Source: Cuspidothrix sp046080565 (GTDB taxonomy: Bacteria > Cyanobacteriota > Cyanobacteriia > Cyanobacteriales > Nostocaceae). From it: a DNA stretch of 64,000 nt. The stretch is taken from contig JBJTUF010000092.1 of assembly GCA_046080565.1 (NCBI GenBank), positions 1-64,000 of the forward strand, given 5' to 3'. The notes below the pieces were generated by a model. That model did not search any database and had not been told where the DNA came from. It worked only from the letters and a program-made list of their open reading frames with translations. The position numbers were made by a program, and so were the translations under genes. This document shows, one piece after another, positions 18,020 through 27,661 of this stretch (positions are counted from its first letter, which is position 1; the number at the start of each line of letters is the position of its first letter).

Positions 18020-19207
18020 GTGAACTTACTGCGTTTAATCCCCATTTTTGATAATAGTGTTTCTACCTGGTCTTTAGAAGCTCGTTTATTACGTTGGCTA
18101 ACATTAACATGGATGTTTATCGGACTAATAATACTATTTTCTGCATCCTATGCTGTAGCTGATGAACGCCAGGGTGACGGGTTATTTTATTTCAAACGTC
18201 AAATTCTTTGGGGTATCGTTGCCTTAATTATTTTCAACATCATTGTTAATTTGCCATTGCGGAAAATTTTAGGAGTATCTCATTGGTTTTTAATATTTTT
18301 CCTGTTCTTAATTTTTGTGACATTAATCCCAGGATTAGGAAAAAAAGCCTTTGATGCAGCCAGATGGATAGCTATTGGACCAATTCCCATTCAACCATCA
18401 GAATTAATTAAACCATTTTTAGTATTACAAAGTGCCACACTTTTTAGCAAATGGGAAAAACTATCTTGGGAAATACGTTTATCTTGGTTAGGTGTTTTTA
18501 GTCTTGTCTTATTAGGAATATTAGCTCAACCTAATTTAAGTACCACAGCACTTTGTGGAATGACAATTTGGTTTATTGCCTTAGCAGCAGGATTACCCTA
18601 TAAATACCTGGGAGGAACAGCCCTTGGTGGTGTAATTTTAGCCTTACTGAGTATTAGCATCAGAGAATATCAACGTAAACGGATTATGTCCTTTATGAAT
18701 CCTTGGGCTGATCCGACAGGAGATGGTTATCAATTAGTACAAAGTTTACTAGCTGTAGGTTCAGGTCAAACTTGGGGGGCTGGGTTTGGACTTTCTCAAC
18801 AGAAGTTATTTTATTTACCAATCCAAGATACTGATTTTATCTTTGCAATTTTTTCTGAAGAATTTGGTTTTGTGGGAGGTATTTTACTATTACTAATGTT
18901 AGCCTTATTTGCCACTATAGGATTAATTATTGCCCTGAAATCTAAAAATCTCACATCCCAATTAGTCGCCATTGGTGTGGTAGTGGTAATGATTGGTCAA
19001 TCACTATTACATATTGGTGTAACTACAGGTGCATTACCAACTACAGGTTTGCCTCTACCCATGTTTAGTTATGGTGGTAACTCCATGATTGCTAGTTTAA
19101 TATCTTCGGCTTTACTAATTCGAGTAGCCAGAGAAAGCAGTGAAGCAGAAGTAATTCCCCTCCGTAAAACACCATCGGAAAATCGGGCAAGAAGACGATT
19201 TTTTTAG
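18020..19207 (+). CDS. ftsW: FtsW/RodA/SpoVE-family peptidoglycan glycosyltransferase
   Basis: A polytopic SEDS protein that polymerises lipid II at the septum. The 395-residue product has about ten membrane segments and the family signatures AADERQGDG-like periplasmic loop, GARWIAIGPIPIQPSE-like segment (here AARWIAIGPIPIQPSELIKP), GSGQTWGAGFGLSQQKLFYLP and TDFIFAIFSEEFGF. The GTG at 18020 gives MNLLRLIPIFDNS, with a 30-residue cytoplasmic tail. FtsW rather than RodA is inferred from the C-terminal motif PMFSYGGNSMIA and is not certain. Confidence 0.9.
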   Translation: MNLLRLIPIFDNSVSTWSLEARLLRWLTLTWMFIGLIILFSASYAVADERQGDGLFYFKRQILWGIVALIIFNIIVNLPLRKILGVSHWFLIFFLFLIFVTLIPGLGKKAFDAARWIAIGPIPIQPSELIKPFLVLQSATLFSKWEKLSWEIRLSWLGVFSLVLLGILAQPNLSTTALCGMTIWFIALAAGLPYKYLGGTALGGVILALLSISIREYQRKRIMSFMNPWADPTGDGYQLVQSLLAVGSGQTWGAGFGLSQQKLFYLPIQDTDFIFAIFSEEFGFVGGILLLLMLALFATIGLIIALKSKNLTSQLVAIGVVVVMIGQSLLHIGVTTGALPTTGLPLPMFSYGGNSMIASLISSALLIRVARESSEAEVIPLRKTPSENRARRRFF

Positions 19208-19388
19208 AATTATGCTACATCTACCGATTGCTAAAATATTCTTAAGGGGAATTTTAGATTTTAGTTAGATAAAAAATTGCTTATAATTTCCGTCCTTGAG
19301 GACAGAAAAATCTTCCTTTAACAGAAATTCAAAAAAATTAATATAAAAAATCAGAGTTAGGTTATATAATAACGGCTGATTGATATCA

Positions 19389-19477
19389 TAGCACAAAGCA
19401 GGAGGCAGAAGGGAAAGCCTTGTTATATACAGGTTTCAAGGACTAATAATGTCCTAATTATCCTGGCTACAGCTATA
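19389..19477. repeat. TATAGC...GCTATA interspersed element, copy 1
   Basis: This block begins TAGCACAAAGCAGGAGGCAG and ends TCCTGGCTACAGCTATA. Related copies lie at 24092-24173 (same orientation) and 34147-34237 (opposite). Short terminal inverted repeats (TATAGC/GCTATA) suggest a small mobile element. Confidence 0.75.
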
Positions 19478-19505
19478 TCTATAAAATTCAACCTGGATTA
19501 AAACT

Positions 19506-19757
19506 ATGGATGAAGAACAACGTCGCGCTTATTGGCGTGAGAATACCGCTTTAATTAGAAATCTTTTAATTATTTGGGCTTTAGCTGCCATTGTGTTTAG
19601 TATCTTGCTAGTTCAACCATTAAATTCAATTCGCTTTTTTGGTCTTCCTTTTGGTTTTTGGATGGCACAACAAGGATCTATTTTGATTTTTGTAGGCTTA
19701 ATTTTTACCTATGCTTTCCAAATGGATAAATTAGATCGCAAATATAATAAGAAGTGA
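19506..19757 (+). CDS. DUF4212 small subunit of a sodium/solute symporter
   Basis: The 83-residue protein has two membrane segments (LIIWALAAIVFSILLV and SILIFVGLIFTYAFQM) and the DUF4212 signature AYWRENTALIRNLL with FWMAQQGSI. Genes of this family nearly always precede a large SSS-family symporter, as here: the symporter starts 9 bases after the stop codon with its own GAGGA site. The small protein is thought to be an accessory subunit. Confidence 0.93.
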   Translation: MDEEQRRAYWRENTALIRNLLIIWALAAIVFSILLVQPLNSIRFFGLPFGFWMAQQGSILIFVGLIFTYAFQMDKLDRKYNKK

Positions 19758-19766
19758 GGATAAATA

Positions 19767-21422
19767 GTGTCAGTCGAACTTTGGACGATTTTAATAGTAG
19801 GACTTTCTTTTGTTCTATATATTTATATTGGTTGGCAATCACGGGTAGAAAATACCAAGGATTTCTTTATTGCTGGCCAGGGTATTCCCTCCATTGCCAA
19901 TGGTGCAGCAACAGCAGCAGATTGGATGTCTGCGGCTTCGTTTATTTCCATGGCTGGGTTAATTTCTACCTTGGGTTATGATGGTTCAATTTATTTGATG
20001 GGGTGGACAGGTGGCTATGTTTTATTAGCTTTATTATTAGCCCCATATTTACGGAAATTCGGTAAATATACTGTACCAGATTTTGTGGGCGATCGCTATA
20101 AATCAAATCTCGCTCGTTTAGTTGCTGTAGTTGCTGCTATTTTTATTTCTCTTACCTACGTCGCTGGGCAAATGCGTGGTGTAGGAATTGTATTTAGCCG
20201 CTTTTTACAAGTTGATATTAATACTGGTGTAATTATTGGTATAGTTATCGTCGGCTTTTTTGCGGTTTTAGGTGGGATGAAAGGGATTACTTGGACACAA
20301 GTTGCCCAATATGCCATCTTAATTTTAGCGTACCTGATTCCTGCCATTGCGATCGCCTTTATTCTCACAGGAAATCCTTTTCCCCAATTAGCCTTTACCT
20401 TTAGTGATATTGCTGATAAATTAAATCAAATTCAGACTGATTTAGGTTTTGCCCAATATACCCAACCTTTTGCTAACAAAAGCATGATAGATGTTCTATT
20501 CATTGCTATTGCTTTAATGGTAGGTACTGCTGGTTTACCTCATATTATCGTTCGGTTTTATACAGTTCCTAGTGTAAGGGCAGCGAGATTTTCCGCAGGT
20601 TGGGCATTATTATTTATTGCCATTCTTTACACCACAGCCCCAGCTTTATCCATGTTTTCTCGCTACAATTTAATTACATCTTTGCACAATCATACAGTAG
20701 CAGAAATCAGCCAATTAGATTGGGCTAATAAATGGGAAAAAACCAAACTTCTGACTTTTGAAGATAAAAATCAAGATGGTAAATTTCAATTAACTCCTAA
20801 AAAAGAAACTAATGAAATTACCATTGACAATGATATTATTGTCCTCTCAACTCCCGAAGTCGCAAATCTTCCTGCTTGGGTAATAGCTTTAGTCGCAGCA
20901 GGTAGTTTAGCAGCAGCTTTATCCACAGCTTCCGGGCTATTATTAGTAATTTCTAGTTCCGTTGCCCATGATCTTTACTATCGCATTTTCGATTCTACGG
21001 CTTCAGAAGAAAAACGAGTATTTGTTGGGCGCGTTGTTGTTGGTTTTGCCCTAGTTTTAGCGGGTTATTTTGGTGTCAATCCTCCTGGTTTTGTTTCTCA
21101 GGTGGTAGCTTTTGCTTTTGGTTTAGCGGCTGCGAGTTTTTTCCCAGTCATAGTATTAGGAATTTTTGATAAACGTACAAACTCCGAAGGTGCAATTGCC
21201 GGAATGTTGACAGGTTTAATTTTCACCATGATATATATTATTGGGGTGAAATTTGGCGACATGACACCTTGGTTTTTTGGCGTTTCTGGTGAAGGTATTG
21301 GTACTTTAGGGATGGTAATTAATTTTATTGTCACTATTGTAGTTTCTCGTTTAACTCCTCCACCATCCGCAGATATTCAAGCCTTAGTGGAAGATTTACG
21401 CACCCCTAGTTTTGAAGAATAA
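19767..21422 (+). CDS. Sodium:solute symporter (SSS family, VC_2705-like)
   Basis: A 551-residue transporter with about 13 membrane segments, probably a sodium-coupled monocarboxylate or acetate-type carrier. SSS signatures include GWQSRVENTKDFFIAGQGIP, AADWMSAASFISMAG, TYVAGQMRGVGIVFSRFL and LAAALSTASGLLLVISSSVAHD. The long insert before the last-named segment includes DKNQDGKFQLTP (20763-20798), which looks like an EF-hand calcium loop. It starts with GTG at 19767 after GAGGA and follows the DUF4212 gene by 9 bases, so the two are an operon. The true substrate is unknown; ActP-like acetate transport is one possibility. Confidence 0.92.
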   Translation: MSVELWTILIVGLSFVLYIYIGWQSRVENTKDFFIAGQGIPSIANGAATAADWMSAASFISMAGLISTLGYDGSIYLMGWTGGYVLLALLLAPYLRKFGKYTVPDFVGDRYKSNLARLVAVVAAIFISLTYVAGQMRGVGIVFSRFLQVDINTGVIIGIVIVGFFAVLGGMKGITWTQVAQYAILILAYLIPAIAIAFILTGNPFPQLAFTFSDIADKLNQIQTDLGFAQYTQPFANKSMIDVLFIAIALMVGTAGLPHIIVRFYTVPSVRAARFSAGWALLFIAILYTTAPALSMFSRYNLITSLHNHTVAEISQLDWANKWEKTKLLTFEDKNQDGKFQLTPKKETNEITIDNDIIVLSTPEVANLPAWVIALVAAGSLAAALSTASGLLLVISSSVAHDLYYRIFDSTASEEKRVFVGRVVVGFALVLAGYFGVNPPGFVSQVVAFAFGLAAASFFPVIVLGIFDKRTNSEGAIAGMLTGLIFTMIYIIGVKFGDMTPWFFGVSGEGIGTLGMVINFIVTIVVSRLTPPPSADIQALVEDLRTPSFEE

Positions 21423-21479
21423 TGATTGGTAATTGGTGATTGGGAACAAATTGATTACCCATTACCCATTACCCATTAC
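21423..21479. repeat. Heptameric tandem repeat
   Basis: TACCCAT occurs at least three times in a row near 21455-21480, with related ATTGGTA/ATTGGTG units before it. Similar heptamers occur at 16640-16682 and 47547-47590. These are the short tandemly repeated sequences known from heterocystous cyanobacteria. Confidence 0.75.
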
Positions 21480-22322
21480 CTATTTACCCAATTCCTCAAT
21501 ATTCTTCATTGCTTGTTGATATAGTTCCTTGTTTCCTTCTTTGTCAAAAAGAGCAGCAGCCCGTTGTAAATCTTTTAATGCCCCGCGTTTATCACCACTT
21601 GCAGCATAGGCGTTACCACGATTATTAAAAGCAGCCGCAAAATTAGGATTAATCCGAATAGCTTCATTATAATCAGCGATCGCTTTTTGCTGTTCTCCCC
21701 TCGAAGAGTAAGCATTACCGCGATTATTATAAGCTACAGAATATCCCTGATCTATGCGAATTGCTTGGGTATAGTCTTCTAGCGCCCCATTTTTATCACC
21801 TTGATTAGCACGGGCATTGCCCCTATTATTGTACACTTCTGCATATTTAGGAGCAAGATTAATGGCTTGATTATAATCCGCAATAGCCGCCCTATAATTG
21901 CCCATAGAGGTATAAGCATTACCACGATTATTATAGGTTTCCGCATCATTCCCATTGAGACTTAGTGCCTTATTATAATCAGCGATCGCTCTCTCTTTAT
22001 TACCAATATCAAAATAAACTAATCCCCGACTTTTAAAAGCTGCTGCATATTCTGGGTTAAGACCAATTGATTTACTATAGGCAGCAATTGCGGCCTGGGA
22101 ATTGCCTTTTAAATGTTGAGTTTGTCCCTGAATATAAAATTCTTCAGCTTTCGATATTTTTCCTCTCTGTGGAGTAGGCGTACTTACCCCAATTTCTGTA
22201 ACTAATACATCTGGATTATTACTGCAAGAAACGCAAATAATAGTGGTAAAAATGGTAAACAAGAAAATATTCAAAGCTTTGTTTACCTGTCGCTGTTTGT
22301 GTCTAAATAACTGCCATTTCAT
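21480..22322 (-). CDS. TPR-repeat lipoprotein
   Basis: The 280-residue product starts with a basic N-terminus and a hydrophobic segment ending in the lipobox-like ICVSC (Cys33), so it is probably lipid-anchored to the membrane. After a short linker come about six tetratricopeptide repeats of 34 residues, each with the pattern A-YNNRGNA-...-GD--GAL-DY--AI---P. TPRs bind protein partners. No enzymatic domain is present. A possible role in photosystem or envelope assembly is speculation. Confidence 0.9.
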   Translation of the reverse strand: MKWQLFRHKQRQVNKALNIFLFTIFTTIICVSCSNNPDVLVTEIGVSTPTPQRGKISKAEEFYIQGQTQHLKGNSQAAIAAYSKSIGLNPEYAAAFKSRGLVYFDIGNKERAIADYNKALSLNGNDAETYNNRGNAYTSMGNYRAAIADYNQAINLAPKYAEVYNNRGNARANQGDKNGALEDYTQAIRIDQGYSVAYNNRGNAYSSRGEQQKAIADYNEAIRINPNFAAAFNNRGNAYAASGDKRGALKDLQRAAALFDKEGNKELYQQAMKNIEELGK

Positions 22323-23030
22323 AATTTACTATAAATCGTCATTATACCTAGAACAAATCATTAACTAAATTGCTTTATTCCTTCTGCAATATTCACCCCT
22401 TATCAGCAGATTTCCTGACATTATCGTGAATTAATAAATAATTTTACTGAGTCAATCCCTGTATTTTTCTCAAAATACCTAAAATCATATATTTACTAAT
22501 AGTAATCACCTGTAGCTTTTATCAATCTCATGAGGTAAAACCTAATTTATTTACTGTTTCTTGTTACCTGTTCCTAAAACTAAAAAAACTCTCTACCTCA
22601 CCAGCTTGATAAATAATATATTTACATTTAGATTATTACTCAACTACTATTGATAATTCTGTTAATTTTGTTAGCAATTTCCAAAAAAAGGTATGCTATT
22701 ATGTTAAAATTTAGCGTGAAATCATCAACTCATTCAGATTTGATTTATTGATCAACGTAATTTTCAAAATAAACCACTTCAGGTACACAGAGTGCAGAGG
22801 TAGAGAAAAAGAGGTGTTCATAAGTAGTTAAACTTACGCAAAACCTACTTCAAATACTGTCATTACGATGTAAGGAAGCAATCTCAAACCCAGACATTTC
22901 ATTAAAGTGCTTAAGTCCTAAATACAACAAACTGCACATACATAAGGTACAAACTCAACAACCAAAATCCAAGCAAAAAGTATGTTTCACATCTTGCATT
23001 CTGCTATAGTACAGGATTGATATAATTGAG
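22323..23030. other. Gene-free interval with one GGACTTACGCA element
   Basis: AT-rich DNA without a supported gene. It contains the repeat at 22830-22918 and, near 22540-22600, an AT-rich stretch with no other structure I could recognise. Confidence 0.55.
22830..22918. repeat. GGACTTACGCA element, copy B
   Basis: Starts AAACTTACGCA and ends TGCTTAAGTCC, a slightly decayed version of copy A, with the shared core GGAAGCAATCTCAAACCC. Confidence 0.8.
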
Positions 23031-23945
23031 TTAATCTTCTGAATTTTCCGGTTTCTGAGGAGTTATTTTCCAATAAGTGTTTATATCAATATTGACAGGC
23101 AATTTTTCTAAATTAACTCCTAAGTTTTTCCGTATATCTTCGGTTAAAGTAATAGTAAAATCTAAATCAACCCCTTGATTCTCGATCAACTGTCTCAATT
23201 CTTGAAATTGAGTTTTGAAAGTTTTTCTCTCATAGCAAGTTAGTTTACAATAGGATGTTTCTCCTACATTTTGCGCTAACATAGCTTGCTTAACTCGTTC
23301 TTGCAAATGCTCAAATTCAGATTTAAGTATTTTTTGTTGTTGTTCAATTTCCACATATCTAGCAGTCAATAAACTTAAATTTTCACCACTGGGATCTATA
23401 TTTAACTCTGACTCTATTGTTGATAACTTTAAATATACTTGAGCTAGATAAATACAATCAAGATAGGCATATTCTATCTGTTCTGCTGTTAATGGTCTTT
23501 TTCCCCAATCACCGCTTTGTTCTTGTTTATCAATTCCATGAAAATTACAAAGTTGAGTAGCTAAAGTTTGCAGTTGATAGTTAGGTACGGGTAATAAATA
23601 AGCAGGAATTTTCTTAGCTTTTGCTAAAGTACAAGTAACATTTTTCGCTTTTTTACCTCCTAAAAATTTCAGATCATAACTAGCATTATGAAAAACCTTT
23701 TCAATTCTATCATTATTCATAATCTGATCAATAAAATCAGCAATTACATCTGACTGATTGAGAACATCTAACAAAAAGACGCGATCGCCAGTCATATCTT
23801 TAGGATCGTCCAATACCTGAATTAGTGATAATCTAGGATTAGGACTTTTATAATCAGCAATTTCTGTATCTATCCACAAAATTTTAGTTTTGCTATATTC
23901 AGCAATGAGAGAACTAATTTCCCTAGCAGCAGTAATATAAGGCAT
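23031..23945 (-). CDS. Ribonuclease D-like 3'-5' exonuclease (DEDDy)
   Basis: The 304-residue protein has an N-terminal DEDD exonuclease domain (1-175): WIDTEIADY with the first Asp and Glu, HNASYDLKFLG with the third acidic residue, and EYAYLDCIYL with the final Tyr and Asp. The rest (about 176-304) is helical with a long coiled-coil-like part and lacks a clear HRDC domain, so it differs from full RNase D. It probably trims 3' ends of structured RNA; DNA as substrate is possible. It is transcribed alone. Confidence 0.85.
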   Translation of the reverse strand: MPYITAAREISSLIAEYSKTKILWIDTEIADYKSPNPRLSLIQVLDDPKDMTGDRVFLLDVLNQSDVIADFIDQIMNNDRIEKVFHNASYDLKFLGGKKAKNVTCTLAKAKKIPAYLLPVPNYQLQTLATQLCNFHGIDKQEQSGDWGKRPLTAEQIEYAYLDCIYLAQVYLKLSTIESELNIDPSGENLSLLTARYVEIEQQQKILKSEFEHLQERVKQAMLAQNVGETSYCKLTCYERKTFKTQFQELRQLIENQGVDLDFTITLTEDIRKNLGVNLEKLPVNIDINTYWKITPQKPENSED

Positions 23946-23995
23946 TGGTAGATGTCGGAAGATTTGAATTTATTTTGCTACACTAATATTTTATA

Positions 23996-24086
23996 GGACT
24001 TACGCATTTTAACGAAATGCAGGGGTTTGAGATTGCTTCCTTACCTCGCAATGACACAGTATTTGAAGTATGTTCTGCGTAAGTCT
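23996..24086. repeat. GGACTTACGCA element, copy C (reverse orientation)
   Basis: Starts GGACTTACGCATTTT and ends TGCGTAAGTCT. The core reads GGGTTTGAGATTGCTTCC, the complement of copies A, B, E and F. Confidence 0.85.
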
Positions 24087-24091
24087 AGTTT

Positions 24092-24173
24092 TATAGCAGA
24101 AGGCAGGAGAAAAAGCCTTGTTATATATCTTGCAAGGATTCATAATGTCCTAAATATCCTGGCTACAGCTATA
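24092..24173. repeat. TATAGC...GCTATA interspersed element, copy 2
   Basis: Begins TATAGCAGAAGGCAGGAG and ends GGCTACAGCTATA. The middle shares AAGCCTTGTTATATA and CATAATGTCCTAA with copies 1 and 3. Confidence 0.75.
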
Positions 24174-24403
24174 TAAATCCTACACAAAGGAAAAATCGCT
24201 CCCTCCTATCTAACTCTTGAAACTGTAACCTAGCCCTCACAAATAACTTTTTGGTGCAAACCCTACTTATACCATTTCTTTATGAGGCTGCGCCTAATTC
24301 TTTAATCTTCTGTTTTCCTCCTCTGTGTCCTCTGCGGTTCGTTCCTATCTAAATTTGGCGTATCTTTATACAGAATTGGTATTAGCACAGAAAAAATATC
24401 CAT

Positions 24404-24436
24404 GAAAAAAGCTCAGGAATTAGTGCCTGAGCTTTT
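24404..24436 (-). terminator. Rho-independent terminator of the RRM gene
   Basis: AAAAGCTCAGG (24407-24417) and CCTGAGCTTTT (24426-24436) form a perfect 11-bp stem with an 8-base loop. Read on the minus strand the stem is followed by a T run. It lies about 60 bases past the RRM gene stop. Confidence 0.85.
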
Positions 24437-24494
24437 GGTAAATTAAATTATCTTAATATTTGAGGCAGATATACATCCATCCCAATGGAAGCTA

Positions 24495-24809
24495 TCAGTA
24501 GCGGTTATTGCGGAAATTACCACCGCCACCACCACGATTTCCACCAAAAGAACCGCCTCCACGCTCTTCTCTGGGTTTAGCTTTGTTCACTTTCAAATCG
24601 CGTCCCATCCATTCAGCACCATCTAAGGCTTCAATTGCTGCTTCTTCTTGAGCATCAGATTCCATTTCAACAAAACCAAAACCGCGTAGTCTACCTGTTT
24701 CTCTGTCAGTAGGTAATTGTACACGCTTTACAGTACCATATTCCGCAAAAACTGAACTTAAAGCTTCTTGGGTAACTTGATAAGAAAGATTGCCTACATA
24801 AATTGACAT
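24495..24809 (-). CDS. RRM-type glycine-rich RNA-binding protein
   Basis: The 104-residue protein has one RNA recognition motif (1-80) with RNP2 IYVGNL at 3-8 and RNP1 RGFGFVEM at about 42-49, then a Gly/Arg/Asn-rich tail (GGSFGGNRGGGGG). This is the Rbp family of cyanobacteria, many of which are cold-induced and bind single-stranded RNA. The long leader upstream fits post-transcriptional cold control. A perfect hairpin terminator follows. Confidence 0.95.
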   Translation of the reverse strand: MSIYVGNLSYQVTQEALSSVFAEYGTVKRVQLPTDRETGRLRGFGFVEMESDAQEEAAIEALDGAEWMGRDLKVNKAKPREERGGGSFGGNRGGGGGNFRNNRY

Positions 24810-25197
24810 AAATCTGCTCCAAAATCATAAGAGTGTAGAGATTTAGATTTCGGAGAAAAGTCTGTAAATACCAATGGTAAAAAGCCGATCAATACTAAAA
24901 ACAAACGTGGTCCACCGAATTACTTCTCGAATAGGATTATAGCATAAAAAATTTATATGTGGGGCAGTAAATTAAAAAAATTAATCATCTAAGTAAGTTC
25001 ATGTAAAAAATTGTCGCTATGGTAAGGCAGGAGGCAGAGGGAGAAGAGGGTAAAAGGCAATACAAAGATCATTGGACTTACGCATTTTAACGAAATGTAG
25101 GGGTTTGAGATTGCTTCTTTACTTCGCAATGACAGTGTTTGAAGTAGGTTTGGCGTAAATCCAGGATCAATATTCTGCCCCCGCACTCCTGCCTCCT
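24810..25197. other. Leader of the RRM gene plus repeat
   Basis: The part nearest the RRM gene (24810-24960) is probably its untranslated leader. Copy D of the GGACTTACGCA element occupies 25074-25162, flanked by GCAGGAGGCAG-type repeats. Confidence 0.5.
25074..25162. repeat. GGACTTACGCA element, copy D (reverse orientation)
   Basis: Starts GGACTTACGCATTTT and ends GGCGTAAATCC, with the core GGGTTTGAGATTGCTTC. The right end carries two substitutions. Confidence 0.8.
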
Positions 25198-26328
25198 TTA
25201 TCCCCACAATCTTCTACCTGGTTTTCCTTGTAGTCGTTGATGGGTGTCTGTGAGTAAAGCAGGAATATCTAATTTTTCGGGACATTTGGGCAAACAATCG
25301 CCACATTCTGTACATCGGTTGGCTTTCATACCAGGAAACCAATGACCAGCATTTTCAAACATGGCATAACGATACTTACCATAATCGGTCATATCATAGG
25401 CTACAGCTAAATTTCTTAATCTTAAAACTTCGGGAATGTGAATATTTTCTGGGCAAGGTAAACAAGCATAACATTGGCTACATTTATCCGTTGATAAGAC
25501 CTGTTTTTGTTGCTGTGATAATTTTTCTAAAATAGCAATTTCAGTTTTTGTTAATTCATTGGCATAATCGAAAAGGTCTGAAGCAATGTCTAATTCTTCT
25601 GGATTGGCTGGACCAATACTCAAGGTAGTAATACGGTTGTCATTTAGTAAAAAGCGATAGTTAAAATTTAAGGGTGTCAAGGGATAACAAAGTTCTGTTA
25701 AAGTTGGAGGTGGAGTATATAATTTTCCGCCTTTATCAGCAGGAGAAATAATAAAAATACCCATATTTTTTTTTGCTGCTAACTCAATAGCTGGGGCATT
25801 ATGTTGGAAAAAATAATAATAATGAAGATTGATAAAATCAAATAAGTCTGTATTGATAGCAGCTAAAATAATATCTAATGATGCGTGGGTAGAAAAGCCA
25901 ATGTGTCTAACTTTGCCATCATTGAGAGCTTTATGGACAGCTTGCATACAACCGTTTTTGGATTGTACCCATTCTAAATGTTGCCAAGTATTTAAACCAT
26001 GAATTCCCAAACAATCGAGGTAATCTATATTTAGTCGGTTTAAGGAATCATCAATATACTGATCCATGGTATCAGTATCAGGTGTAGGGGGAATTTTGGT
26101 GGTAATATAAAGTTGATCACGGGGGAGTGATAACCCGGCTTTGATAGCTGTCCCCAAATATGTTTCGCTGTCGCCATAGCCTCTGGCTGTTTCTAAATGA
26201 TTAATGCCTAAAGATAAAGCTTTTTCAATAGTTTGGTAGACATTTTTGCTATCATTTAAATAGCGCATTGTTCCTAAAGAAAAAACAGAAAGCTGTAAAT
26301 TAGTTTTACCAAAACGACGGTATTGCAT
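25198..26328 (-). CDS. Aldo/keto reductase with C-terminal 4Fe-4S domain
   Basis: The protein starts MQYRRFGKTNLQLSVFSLGT, the typical N-terminus of this family, and has an aldo/keto reductase barrel (about 1-270) with ETARGYGDSE and TKIPP. The C-terminus carries two ferredoxin-like clusters, CSQCYACLPCP and CTECGDCLPKCP. Such fusions are annotated as predicted oxidoreductases; the substrate is unknown. A start at 26373 would add 15 residues that do not resemble the family; no clear ribosome binding site decides. It stands alone on the minus strand. Confidence 0.9.
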   Translation of the reverse strand: MQYRRFGKTNLQLSVFSLGTMRYLNDSKNVYQTIEKALSLGINHLETARGYGDSETYLGTAIKAGLSLPRDQLYITTKIPPTPDTDTMDQYIDDSLNRLNIDYLDCLGIHGLNTWQHLEWVQSKNGCMQAVHKALNDGKVRHIGFSTHASLDIILAAINTDLFDFINLHYYYFFQHNAPAIELAAKKNMGIFIISPADKGGKLYTPPPTLTELCYPLTPLNFNYRFLLNDNRITTLSIGPANPEELDIASDLFDYANELTKTEIAILEKLSQQQKQVLSTDKCSQCYACLPCPENIHIPEVLRLRNLAVAYDMTDYGKYRYAMFENAGHWFPGMKANRCTECGDCLPKCPEKLDIPALLTDTHQRLQGKPGRRLWG

Positions 26329-26605
26329 ATAGGTGATTGGTAAGTTATCATCGCTGTATAAATTATAGGTCAAACCTGATAGTTATAAGTAGTTGTGTAA
26401 AATAAATTTCATATTTAGGAGAGAGAAATCTTAACAGGGAACAGGTAAAGTTTAGAGAAATTTGTTCTTCAATAAATATGGGCAATTAATTTTAGCTAGG
26501 TATTTAAAATTTGCGATGATCATCATTGTCGAGGTTAAGAAAAAATGGAGAAATTTGAGATTTTTGATAACTTTCTTGTTTTTCTCCATTCTCATTATTT
26601 ATAAC

Positions 26606-27100
26606 TTAGTCACCATTACCAAATCGTTTGATCAAATCTTCAGGACGGAGATTAGAAATAAATTCTCGAAAGGCTTGCTGTTCAGCTTCATCAGCATCAC
26701 GATCTACAGGAATAGAAGCATCAGCTACGACTTCTTCCATGACCCAGATTGGTGTATTTGTACGCAAAGCAATAGCGATCGCATCACTAGGACGAGCATC
26801 AATCTCTTTTTTTACCTCTCCCTGCTGAAGAATCAAAGCAGCATAAAATGTATCTTTTTGTAAAGTATGAATAATAACCCGATCTAAAGTCATATTCCAT
26901 GATTCCAGCATATTTACAATCAGATCATGGGTTAAAGGTCGAGGCGGCTTTTGATTTTCCATAGCCCCCATAATTGCTCTAGCTTGTTCCTGACCTATAT
27001 AAATGGGTAAAGCGCGACGATCTGAACCATCCTTCAGAAGTACAATTGGACTGCGGGTGATCGCATCTAATGCTATACCAGCGACTTTCATTTCTATCAT
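26606..27100 (-). CDS. Bifunctional nuclease family protein (BFN/DUF151)
   Basis: The 164-residue protein matches the BFN/DUF151 family: MIEMKVAGIALDAITRSPIV, LPIYIGQEQARAI and ARPSDAIAIALRTNTPIWV. Family members in plants and Thermotoga are reported nucleases or form small homo-oligomers. The core fits within residues 1-130, and the tail is acidic. Cellular role is unclear. Confidence 0.92.
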   Translation of the reverse strand: MIEMKVAGIALDAITRSPIVLLKDGSDRRALPIYIGQEQARAIMGAMENQKPPRPLTHDLIVNMLESWNMTLDRVIIHTLQKDTFYAALILQQGEVKKEIDARPSDAIAIALRTNTPIWVMEEVVADASIPVDRDADEAEQQAFREFISNLRPEDLIKRFGNGD

Positions 27101-27661
27101 TGGTTCAGCCTCTAAAATTCTTTAATAGCCTGGGACTATGTAGTAAGTAACACACTTTTTCTGTTCTTCCTGGGGTGGAAATAAACATAGGGTTTTTCTG
27201 GTCTATAATGCTTCTATTAAACTCTAATAGCATCATGAGGCATAAGCCATAATCTGGGTGAATCGCAGCATTAAATTATAGAAATCGCCAAAGTGTCTTT
27301 GAAAATTAAGTAATGATAAAACACAAGACACAAACAGACTTACCACTCTCTCACCTCTTATCTTTTAGCTATTACCTGTTATAACTCCACACAGAAGTTT
27401 AAGTTGGTTCTACCTATCTAGTGATCAGGTATAAATCAAACTATTTTGCACCGACTTACACCATTAATTTATTGATCCTTCATATTTTATCCTTCTTTAA
27501 TCTTATGATTCAAGTATGCCTTGGGATTGATGCTAATATATTAATATTGATTTAGCAAAATCAGAAAAAATTAAGCTGGCAAAGCTTTACATTTTTTCCT
27601 AGAATTATTAGTTAATTTCCGCCAAAATTAGGCAATCAATAGATTTAGTTTTGCAAAAGCT
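27101..27661. other. Gene-free interval between BFN and ribE genes
   Basis: AT-rich DNA with a TATAAT-like box near 27205 and no supported gene. I looked for a flavin (FMN) riboswitch upstream of ribE and did not recognise its conserved blocks. Confidence 0.5.

Larger units (their letters stand above)
23946..24494. other. Repeat-rich spacer between rnd-like and RRM genes
   Basis: This spacer holds copy C of the GGACTTACGCA element (23996-24086), then copy 2 of the TATAGC element (24092-24173), only a few bases apart, and the terminator of the RRM gene. A CTCTGTGTCCTCTGCGGTTCG repeat unit lies near 24322. Confidence 0.7.

Noticed and set aside
26462..26863. 133-codon plus-strand frame
   Set aside because: Overlaps the BFN gene antisense and shows only low-complexity hydrophobic sequence.
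27101..27661. FMN riboswitch upstream of ribE
   Set aside because: The conserved RFN blocks could not be found by eye.
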